Below are positions 53,953-61,125 of a stretch of 64,000 nucleotides of DNA, piece after piece. The notes beneath the pieces are model-generated. The model was not told where the DNA came from and did no database searches. It saw only the letters and a list, made by a program, of their open reading frames with translations. The translations under genes were made by a program, and so were the position numbers. Origin of the DNA: Actinomyces graevenitzii C83 (GTDB lineage: Bacteria > Actinomycetota > Actinomycetes > Actinomycetales > Actinomycetaceae); NCBI RefSeq assembly GCF_000239695.1, contig NZ_JH470338.1, forward strand, positions 865,327-929,326, given 5' to 3'. The first letter of the stretch is position 1, and every line of letters starts with the position of its first letter.

Positions 53953-54423
53953 TTACTGGAGCAAGCTGAGGTGAGAAGAGGCGTTAGCGTGCAGGTTAAA
54001 GCCACTGGCAGGCAGCAAGCCCCAAGGAATCAGGGCCGGGCTGGTGCGGGCCGAAAGCTGCACCTGCACTTTGTCTCCCTGCACGCTTAAACCGCTAAGA
54101 CTAACTGAGCTAAGGCGCGAACCAGCCAAGGGGCCATTAGGGTCACTGCCTTGCTGTGCCACGCATGAGCTGGCTGTTTTTTGGGCGGCAAGCGCATCTA
54201 ACTGACCCTCACTGCCAACTTCACGGGCCGCTAAGGCCACGCAGTTGTCGGCCAGGTAGGTTAGGCGTTTAAGGTCAAGGTAAATCGCAGTGGCAGTAGC
54301 CAAAATCAGGATCAAAGCCAGCACCACTGCCCCTACCCCAATTCCTAGCAGCATGGTGCTGCCGGACTGGCTCGCACAGGCCCGGCGCATTCGAGAGGGC
54401 ACTTGACAGTGTAAGGTGTGCAT
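53953..54423 (-). CDS. TadG/TadE-like minor pilin protein
   Basis: The 156-residue protein has a basic start and an SQSGSTMLLGIGVGAVVLALILILATATAIYLDLKRL segment, the single N-terminal helix typical of pilus-assembly TadE/TadG and of the Rv3654-like secreted proteins. A small exported domain follows with two Cys (NCVALA, SSCVAQ). It lies last in the tad cluster, its ATG overlapping the stop of the preceding TadE gene. It is probably displayed outside the membrane as a minor pilus part. Confidence 0.75.
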   Translation of the reverse strand: MHTLHCQVPSRMRRACASQSGSTMLLGIGVGAVVLALILILATATAIYLDLKRLTYLADNCVALAAREVGSEGQLDALAAQKTASSCVAQQGSDPNGPLAGSRLSSVSLSGLSVQGDKVQVQLSARTSPALIPWGLLPASGFNLHANASSHLSLLQ

Positions 54424-54857
54424 TATTTAGCCCCTTTCCAGCCGCGTGTGTCAGCTAGCTGCACCTGCCGAGTAGCACTTAAACTCACCGGAGCTAAGCC
54501 CTGACCTGCCCGGCCAGTTCCTGGCAGGGCCACTTTGGCGCTAATCGAAATGCTCACGCGCCCATCATCGCAACCTGGGCTAAGGCAACTAATGTGCATG
54601 GCTTGGCGGGCATCAGCGGGCACATCTTGATCATCCAAGGCCAGTTGGGCGGCGGTGTAGGCCTGCGAAACCTGTTCCGGGGTGCGTGCGTGCATAGCCA
54701 CCTGACCCGCTGCCTGCACCGCAGACTCTAAAGCCAGCGCCGTGGCCTGCAGATACGACAGGTAAATAATGAAATACACCAGTGGGATCACGATTATGGC
54801 GGTCCAACCAATAAATTCCACTGTGGCACTGCCGCGTTGAAAATCTAGCTTGCGCAT
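54423..54857 (-). CDS. TadE-like pilus protein
   Basis: The 144-residue protein has the TadE hallmark QRGSATVEFIGWTAIIVIPLVYFIIYLSYLQA (Gly-Ser...Glu before the helix), then a region with a Cys pair (ISCLSPGC). TadE-like proteins are processed minor pilins. It is the second of three TadE/G-type genes in a row. Confidence 0.82.
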   Translation of the reverse strand: MRKLDFQRGSATVEFIGWTAIIVIPLVYFIIYLSYLQATALALESAVQAAGQVAMHARTPEQVSQAYTAAQLALDDQDVPADARQAMHISCLSPGCDDGRVSISISAKVALPGTGRAGQGLAPVSLSATRQVQLADTRGWKGAK

Positions 54858-54865
54858 GCGAGCCC

Positions 54866-55432
54866 CTAACGCTGATAGCTACGCTGATCAACCGCATGGC
54901 CGCGCACCACCACGCTACCCGTGGGAGACCATAAGCCAATCACCGGTAAAGGGGCACTGACCTGCACCTGTACCAGCGACACTGAGCCGCGTTGCAGGTG
55001 AGAAACCTCAGATTTAGTCGGGTAGTTGGCACGCAAAGCCCCGTGGCATAGCTGTTGTACGCGCGCATTGGCTTCAGCGTCACTGGCCCCCACCAACGCA
55101 GCGTGACGGGCGGCGTCGGAGGCGGCGTCGGCCAAAATATTGCGCACATACAAGCTAAGCGTCAGCTGCAGCAAGGCCGCAGTTACCGCCATGACCAGCA
55201 CCGCCACTAGCGACCATTCCACCAGCACCGAGCCTGCCTGATTAGAGCGCACTACCCGGTCTGCCTGGTTAGAGTCTGCCTGGTTAGCGCGCGCTTGGCG
55301 CAGCCGACAAGCCTGGCGTACCCGGGAAACTAGGCATACCCGACAAGCCTGGCACGCCTGGGAAACCGGATGTAGCCCGAAAACCTGGCGCAGCTGGTCG
55401 TTAACCCATGCCAGCGACTTTAGAGATGGCAT
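54866..55432 (-). CDS. TadE-like pilus protein with uncertain, repeat-derived N-terminus
   Basis: The conserved part is SNQAGSVLVEWSLVAVLVMAVTAALLQLTLSLYVRNILADAASDAARHAA, a TadE helix with Glu, followed by a short exported domain. The frame is open to an ATG at 55432 inside the flp gene, but the first 60 residues (Cys/Arg/Gln-rich) are translations of short DNA repeats (TCTGCCTGGTTAGAG-like, CCGACAAGCCTGGC-like). A GTG at 55250-55252 would give a normal TadE start, MRSNQAGSVLVEW. Neither start has a strong Shine-Dalgarno. The longer form is given; the shorter is at least as likely. Confidence 0.7.
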   Translation of the reverse strand: MPSLKSLAWVNDQLRQVFGLHPVSQACQACRVCLVSRVRQACRLRQARANQADSNQADRVVRSNQAGSVLVEWSLVAVLVMAVTAALLQLTLSLYVRNILADAASDAARHAALVGASDAEANARVQQLCHGALRANYPTKSEVSHLQRGSVSLVQVQVSAPLPVIGLWSPTGSVVVRGHAVDQRSYQR

Positions 55433-55601
55433 TGTTGAACACTTCCACAAGTACCTTGCCGGCAACAGTCCACAACGCCACCACCAAACCGGCGCTCATC
55501 AAGGTGACCAGCACCCATCCGGGCACATCACCGCGCTGGGAGCCAACGGCCCCACGCAGCGCACGCAGCTTTGAGGCAGCCTTAACCACCATGTTTTTCA
55601 T
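55401..55601 (-). CDS. Flp/DUF4244-type major pilin
   Basis: The 66-residue protein has a basic leader (KAASKLRALRGAVGSQRG) and a single helix DVPGWVLVTLMSAGLVVALWTVAGKVLVEVF. This matches the small Flp-like DUF4244 pilins of actinobacteria. An excellent RBS, AAAGGAG, lies before the ATG, consistent with high expression. A GC hairpin at about 55634-55658 between tadC and this gene may adjust relative expression. Confidence 0.82.
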   Translation of the reverse strand: MKNMVVKAASKLRALRGAVGSQRGDVPGWVLVTLMSAGLVVALWTVAGKVLVEVFNNAISKVAGMG

Positions 55602-55664
55602 CAGTCATTCTCCTTTGAATTTCTTTATGGGTGCGCCCGCCCCGCCTTGAGACGGGCGTAAATT

Positions 55665-56585
55665 TCACAGCTTAAAGTGCAACACCGCCAATCCCGGGTA
55701 GAGCGCAAACACCACCGTTACCGGCAGCACTAGGAAAACCACCGGCACCATTTGGGCGATCTCTTTACGCCCGCCCTCCTCCATCAAGGCACGGCGGGCA
55801 GCTTCACGCGCGTCATAGGCTTGGGCGCGCAACACCTCAGCCATAGGCGTGCCGCGTTCAATAGCCACAATCATGGCCTGGCAAAAGCGGCTTAGGGCCG
55901 GCAACTGATTGCGTTCAGACAGATCCTCCAGGGCCACAGCCAAGCGGCTACCGGCACGCATCTGCGACAAGGTGGCTTGCAGCTGGTCATGCATAGGCCC
56001 GCTGGACTGCATACATACGCGCTCAATCGCGTTTTGCGGACTCAGCCCCGCCCCCACCGCCAGGGCCAACAGCTCTACCGTGTCAGGCAACTGATCCACC
56101 AGCTGTTTTTGGTAGCGGCGCACCTTAACACTCAGATACCAGTCGCGCGCAGACAGTCCCACAACCGCTGCGATCAACGCCAGCACCACTACCCCCAGCG
56201 GGGCCACATGGGTGAAACGGCTCGCCCCCACCCCAAAGGCGATGGTGGCTACCAGCGCGGCCACAGCGCAGGCCAGCTGTTGCAGGCGGAAATCCTCCAC
56301 GCTCAGGGGGCTGTTAATGCGGTTTAGCCGACGACGCACCGAACCAGAGGAGGAACCAGTATTTTCTACCGCCCGCCCCAACTGCGCCACCAGGGCCCCC
56401 ATAAAGGAACTGAAAGAACGCGAATTTTCCGCGCTAACGCTACGTTTACGTAGATGCACATAGGGCTCCACGCGGCTAGCCAAGGTAGGTGGGGAAGGGA
56501 AAAGGGCGCGGTAAATCAGCCATACCCCGCTAGAACCCAAGGCGCAGATAACAAAACCCAGTGCAGTTACTTGTCGCATCATCAC
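55665..56585 (-). CDS. tadC: TadC-like pilus assembly membrane protein
   Basis: The 306-residue type II secretion F-type protein has QLPDTVELLALAVGAGLSPQNAIERV, RAGSRLAVALEDLSERNQLPALSRFCQAMIVAIERGTPMAEVLRAQA and three to four membrane helices. With TadB it forms the inner-membrane platform moved by TadA. It overlaps tadB by 4 nt. Confidence 0.9.
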   Translation of the reverse strand: MMMRQVTALGFVICALGSSGVWLIYRALFPSPPTLASRVEPYVHLRKRSVSAENSRSFSSFMGALVAQLGRAVENTGSSSGSVRRRLNRINSPLSVEDFRLQQLACAVAALVATIAFGVGASRFTHVAPLGVVVLALIAAVVGLSARDWYLSVKVRRYQKQLVDQLPDTVELLALAVGAGLSPQNAIERVCMQSSGPMHDQLQATLSQMRAGSRLAVALEDLSERNQLPALSRFCQAMIVAIERGTPMAEVLRAQAYDAREAARRALMEEGGRKEIAQMVPVVFLVLPVTVVFALYPGLAVLHFKL

Positions 56586-57430
56586 CGCACCCGCTGTTCT
56601 TCATGCAAACGCCCCAGGCGCAGCATCAGCCAGTAGGCTCCCGCGCAGGTAAGCGCCCCAATCAGTAGCACCAGGGCACCTTGGCGGGTGGCGTAGGCAC
56701 TGGCGGCACTAGGTTTAGTGGAAAGAAGCAGCAGCACAATCCAGGGCGCAGCCACGGCCACCTTAGCGCCGTTAACTGTCCAAGATTGGCGCGCTTCCAG
56801 CTCGCCGCGCGTGTGTAAATCAGCGCGCAGCATTTGCGAAAGTGACTGTAGTACCTGGTAAAGATCGTTGCCGCCCACCTCATGAGCCAGCGCCAGGGCT
56901 TGGGCAATACGGTCAGCTACCGGGTCTGCGCTGCGACGCTTGAAAGCTTCCAGCGAGTTTTCAAAGCTGGAGGAAACCGCATAGTCCACTGCGAAGGCAG
57001 CAAATTCGCCGCGTAGCTGCACCGGGCCATGCTCAGCTAAGTTAGCTAGGGCTTCGGGCAGGCTTAACCCGGCCCGGATGGAAGAAACCAGGGTGTCAAT
57101 TGCGTCTGGCCACAGAGTGCGCAGCTCAGTGCGGTGTTTGCGGGCCCTGGAGTTAATCCAAACCACCGGCATGATCAAGGTGATTAGCGCAAATGCTAAA
57201 GCAATCGGCCAAGCTCCACTGACACCTAAAAAGACCAGGCCCACCACCAGCGCCCCCACCAGGCAGCCTGCACTAAAAGCAGCTGGCGAGGTTTTACCTA
57301 CCCCGGCTTGACGCAAGTTGCGTTCCATGGCTTCGTTTAGGCGCGTCAGTCGTGGATTAGGTTCCGAAGTGCACGCGGCCAGAATGCTTAAACACCCCAG
57401 CGCAAATATCAGGCCTATGACTATCCCCAT
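56582..57430 (-). CDS. tadB: TadB-like pilus assembly membrane protein
   Basis: The 282-residue T2SS F-domain protein (LWPDAIDTLVSSIRAGLSLPEALANLAEHGP, LALAHEVGGNDLYQVLQSLSQMLRAD) has helices on either side. It is the partner of TadC. Its start overlaps the tadA stop by 10 nt. Confidence 0.9.
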   Translation of the reverse strand: MGIVIGLIFALGCLSILAACTSEPNPRLTRLNEAMERNLRQAGVGKTSPAAFSAGCLVGALVVGLVFLGVSGAWPIALAFALITLIMPVVWINSRARKHRTELRTLWPDAIDTLVSSIRAGLSLPEALANLAEHGPVQLRGEFAAFAVDYAVSSSFENSLEAFKRRSADPVADRIAQALALAHEVGGNDLYQVLQSLSQMLRADLHTRGELEARQSWTVNGAKVAVAAPWIVLLLLSTKPSAASAYATRQGALVLLIGALTCAGAYWLMLRLGRLHEEQRVR

Positions 57431-58653
57431 GGGCGCTCCTGTCGCAGTAGCTCGCTTAGGTCAAAACCGGCGCGGCTAAAGCGCTGTGCATCAGGCGCCC
57501 CTAGCCCCCGACGCAGCACGCCGTCGCTATCGGTTTTATAGACACTGGCAAGCTCTATCACACCATTCTCAACGCGACCTGAGAGTGAAGCGATTTCTTC
57601 TACGCGCCGCCTGCCACTGCGATCCTGGTTTAAATGCACCACCAAATCCACGCAGCTAGCTACCGTGGGCACAACGAATGCGGCAGAGACGTTTTCGCCA
57701 GCCAGCAGCGGCAAAGTGCATAGTTTCACCACGGCTTCACGCGCAGAATTAGCGTGAATTGTGGACATTGAAGGCAGCCCCGAGTTCATGGCGATCAGCA
57801 AATCCAGGGCTTCAGCTTCACGCACCTCGCCGATAAGCAGCCGGTTGGGGCGCATACGTAAAGATTCTTTAATTAAGCGTCGCAGTGGAATTTCACCGCG
57901 ATCTTCAATATTGGCGCTGCGCGTTTGCATAGCCACACAGTCGCGGTTACGCAGCCCCAGCTCAAAGACTTCTTCGCAGGTCACCACCCGTTCTTGGGGT
58001 GGAATGGCGGCCGCCAGGGCCCGCACCATGGTGGTTTTTCCGGCTTGCGTGGCCCCTGAAACCACCACGTTTAAACCCACGGCCACGGCGGCGTCGAGAA
58101 AGCGGGCAGCTTGGGCGGTTAAAGAGCCCAAGCGCACCAGGTCGGCTGTGCGCGCCACTCTAGCTACGTGTTTGCGGATATTTACCGCCCATTTACCTGC
58201 GGTGATAGGTGGGATCACTACGTGCAGACGTTCGCCGCCGCGCAGTTGGGCGTCCACGAAGGGGCTAGACAGGTCTAGACGCCGTCCAGAGGCGCGCAGC
58301 AGACGCTCAATTATTTGCTCTAATTCTTGGCTTTCGAGGATGGTGGTAGTTAGTTCGCTGCGTCCACCGCGCGAAATAAACACCTGGCCGGGGCCGTTAA
58401 CCCAAACTTCTTCAATGGAATCGTCGTCCAGGTAGCCTTGCAGCACCCCGGCGCCGGTCAGTTCTGCGCGGATTTGGCGGGAAAGCTGGTCTAAATCAAC
58501 ATCGCTGGGTACCAGCCCGGCATCTGCGCGCGCTACGTATTCTTCACGCACGTAGTTGATGATGTTATTGAGCTCGACGCTGTCTTTGAGCGGGTCAATT
58601 CCGGCCCGGCGCACAGCTTTGCGTACCTGCGTACCAAAAAAGTCTGTTGCCAC
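57421..58653 (-). CDS. tadA: TadA-like pilus assembly ATPase
   Basis: The 410-residue secretion ATPase has Walker A SGATQAGKTTMVRAL, an Asp box CEEVFELGL, Walker B RLLIGEVREAEALDLL and a His box SMSTIHANSARE. It forms the hexameric motor that drives Flp pilus extrusion, and perhaps retraction. The start is a GTG at 58653. It begins the operon tadA-tadB-tadC-flp-tadE-tadE-tadG; no tadZ/ssd or prepilin peptidase is adjacent. Confidence 0.94.
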   Translation of the reverse strand: MATDFFGTQVRKAVRRAGIDPLKDSVELNNIINYVREEYVARADAGLVPSDVDLDQLSRQIRAELTGAGVLQGYLDDDSIEEVWVNGPGQVFISRGGRSELTTTILESQELEQIIERLLRASGRRLDLSSPFVDAQLRGGERLHVVIPPITAGKWAVNIRKHVARVARTADLVRLGSLTAQAARFLDAAVAVGLNVVVSGATQAGKTTMVRALAAAIPPQERVVTCEEVFELGLRNRDCVAMQTRSANIEDRGEIPLRRLIKESLRMRPNRLLIGEVREAEALDLLIAMNSGLPSMSTIHANSAREAVVKLCTLPLLAGENVSAAFVVPTVASCVDLVVHLNQDRSGRRRVEEIASLSGRVENGVIELASVYKTDSDGVLRRGLGAPDAQRFSRAGFDLSELLRQERPWG

Positions 58654-59103
58654 CTTGGCCCCTAACTTCCCGCTCGATACCCCTATGAGCTGGGTAAATA
58701 CCTTTCCAATTCCAGATTAACGCGCCCTTTAGTTTCCTGCATCACTTTTTTTGAACTTTGTCCGATTGTGACTTGATTGTGTCTTTCTTAAGGTAAAGCA
58801 TGTGGGCATTACTTGGTACTAAAGTCCTATTTTGTTGCTGCTTACTTCTTCGTCAACGACGACGGCGCCCACCTGGCACCCGCCCGGTCCGGCATTTGAG
58901 CCCACCCTGGCACTCACTGCGGCGTCGCCGTCGAGCTTGACCCCCAGGCGCCGTCGAGACCAAACTGTGCCGGTGGCGTCGGCCCTAGGACCCAGCAAAC
59001 CAGCCCACCAGCCACGCTAGCAACAGGCGTATCACGGGGGCTTATTCCCCAAGCGGCGGCGCGGCAAGGGTGCAACCACTAAGCCGTGTTTTACGCTATA
59101 GGC
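58654..59103. other. Intergenic region between tadA and the phosphotransferase gene
   Basis: 450 bp with divergent promoters. The left half is AT-rich and holds the tad promoter region. The right half (58855-58990) is C-rich with GACGGCGCC, GCCGTCGAGC and GGCGCCGTCGAG words, like the patches at 21290-21370 and 25840-26000. No gene supported. Confidence 0.6.
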
Positions 59104-60909
59104 ATGTCTCGTGAGCGTTCCTACCTGAACCTGGCTGCGCTGGCGGTTGTTGCCGCCCCCAATGTGATCCCCGCGCGGTTGGCCCTTCCCCAGCACCGAG
59201 ACGCAGATCAGACCCTCACTGGACTGATTGACGTGCAAGGACGGCACTGGGAAGTAATCCACACCACCAACCCCACCATTGGCGCCGCACTGATTGCGGA
59301 GTCGCGGGTGCTTAAACAGATTGGCCGGCGTGTAGACGGTGGCTACGTGGACTTTGACGTGCCGCGCCCTGAAGGTGGGGTGACTCTTCCAGACAAGTCG
59401 TATGTGCAGGTCCGTAGCCACATCCCCGGTCACCCACTAGCGATTGAATCCCTGCGACCTGGCCCCGGCCTGGCTGCCGGCCTGGGACGCGCGCTAGCTC
59501 AGCTGCATGAAATTCCCCCCACCCTGATCGAAGAGGCCGGCCTGCCGGTGCTCACTGCCGCCGATGTGCGCAGCAACTGGCAGTCTTTATTCGACGATGC
59601 TGCCATGACCGGCAAGGTTGATTCCAACCTGTTGGCCCGCTGGGAGTCGGCGCTGGATGAGGATCTGTGGTGGCGCTTCCACCCCGTGGTAGTGCACGGT
59701 GACCTGGCCGAAGAGAACATCATTACCGGCGGCGGCTCAATTTTGGCTTTCAAAGGGCTAAGCCAAATGCGTGTAGGTGACCCGGCTGAGGATCTGGCCT
59801 GGGTTTATTCCAGCGCCCCGATTGACACTTTGGATGTGATCGAGGAAGCCTATGACCGTGGCCGCATTGAGGGCGTGGATAAATACCTGCGGTTGCGCGC
59901 AGAGCTGGTCAGCGAGCTGAACCTGGCGCGTTGGCTGCTGCACGGGGTGCGTACCAAGGATGACGCAATCATTGATGAAGCTGTAGAAATGCTCGAAGAC
60001 CTGGCCGAGCAGGTGGGCGACGAGCTATTTGTGGAGCGCTCAAGGCCCATGGCGGTGGTGGCTTCCAACGCTTCGCCGGATATTTCCCCTGATGACGACC
60101 ATAGCTATGACAGTGCTTATAGCGACGACGGCGATGACATGTCTAGCGACAGCACTTACGGCACTGATTACGACTCTGATGCCAAGACAGTTGGTAAAGA
60201 AGCTAATTACGACGACGCCGGGAACTATGCGAGTGCTGACAGCGCAGATGACTACCACACTGCGGATGGCTACCACACTGCGGATGGCTACCACACTAAT
60301 GCTGGGGGCCAAGACGAGTCCGGCTCTGGGACTAGGGCCGATGAAGACTACTACGACGATTTAGATTACGAGTCCTACTCTGGCAACTACGGTAGCTCTT
60401 CTGGCCATGACGAAGAAAAACAGCCCGAAGCTAAGAAGTCTGAGAAGCTCAGTGTTGGCGCTCTGGGGTCAAAACTTAGCGCTAGCTTTAGTTCGAGGTT
60501 CAGCGCTGGCACTTGGCGCGGGCGAGAACCCAGCGCGGAGAGCAGCTCTACCTTGGATCTAAATACCGGGGGCCGCAGCGCAAGAAGCGCACAAGATGCA
60601 GCAGAGCAAACCCCGGATGTTCACAGCCCAATCATGGGGCTTAGCGCAGCTAGCCCAGATCTAGGTTTTGACACCTCAAGCCTGGGTATTGCCCGCAGTC
60701 CTTATAGCCCCTACAGCCCGTACACGCCTGCAAGTGCGCAGATCGAAATCGTCAGTGAAGAAAAGTTTACTGGCGGCGTCGATCTGCTGGCCCAGCGGGA
60801 GAAGAGCGCTAAAAACCAGGCCTGGGCGCGGCGTCATGCAGCCACACCAGACACGGCCACGGAGATCTACCGCATGGACACAGCGCCGATTGAAACTGAG
60901 GAGCGTTGA
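59104..60909 (+). CDS. Aminoglycoside/macrolide-phosphotransferase-fold protein with long acidic tail
   Basis: 601 residues from the ATG at 59104. The first 330 residues follow the APH/choline kinase fold: LGRALAQLHEIPP, then the catalytic loop VVVHGDLAEENIITGGG. The usual metal-binding Asp (VIDW-like) just before RVGDPAEDLAW is not seen; the segment reads ILAFKGLSQMRVGDP, so it may be a pseudokinase. Residues 335-450 are Asp/Ser/Tyr-rich with HTADGY repeats, then a disordered region. TACGCT lies 6 nt before the ATG with no Shine-Dalgarno, pointing to leaderless translation. Actinobacteria keep such a gene next to the UvrD/AdnAB helicase genes, as here. Confidence 0.72.
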   Translation: MSRERSYLNLAALAVVAAPNVIPARLALPQHRDADQTLTGLIDVQGRHWEVIHTTNPTIGAALIAESRVLKQIGRRVDGGYVDFDVPRPEGGVTLPDKSYVQVRSHIPGHPLAIESLRPGPGLAAGLGRALAQLHEIPPTLIEEAGLPVLTAADVRSNWQSLFDDAAMTGKVDSNLLARWESALDEDLWWRFHPVVVHGDLAEENIITGGGSILAFKGLSQMRVGDPAEDLAWVYSSAPIDTLDVIEEAYDRGRIEGVDKYLRLRAELVSELNLARWLLHGVRTKDDAIIDEAVEMLEDLAEQVGDELFVERSRPMAVVASNASPDISPDDDHSYDSAYSDDGDDMSSDSTYGTDYDSDAKTVGKEANYDDAGNYASADSADDYHTADGYHTADGYHTNAGGQDESGSGTRADEDYYDDLDYESYSGNYGSSSGHDEEKQPEAKKSEKLSVGALGSKLSASFSSRFSAGTWRGREPSAESSSTLDLNTGGRSARSAQDAAEQTPDVHSPIMGLSAASPDLGFDTSSLGIARSPYSPYSPYTPASAQIEIVSEEKFTGGVDLLAQREKSAKNQAWARRHAATPDTATEIYRMDTAPIETEER

Positions 60910-61022
60910 GCTTGCTGCCCTGAGTGATATCGGGCCGGGGCTCAAGCGCCGGCGCAGGCTTGCCAGCCACGATTACCGGCTCAGCATTTGATAACTGTGG
61001 GTCACATTTTGAAATGCCGCCC

Positions 61023-61102
61023 ACAAATACTGACATTTCATCCCTTCCCTATAAAACCCCATGGAATTTTTATAGGGAAGGGATGATTTTGCCTGTGTTT
61101 GT
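61023..61102 (+). repeat. 80-bp palindromic element, copy 4
   Basis: Nearly identical to copy 3, with core arms CATCCCTTCCCTATAAAA and TTTTATAGGGAAGGGATG; the compensating A/T pair keeps the stem. It lies between two convergent gene ends, 24 bp from the helicase stop, followed by GTTTGTTTACCTGT tandem repeats. Confidence 0.93.
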
Positions 61103-61125
61103 TTACCTGTGTTTGTTTGCCTGAG

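Noticed and set aside
59104..60909. Antibiotic resistance phosphotransferase
   Set aside because: The metal-binding Asp seems absent, the tail is long and acidic, and the context is DNA repair.
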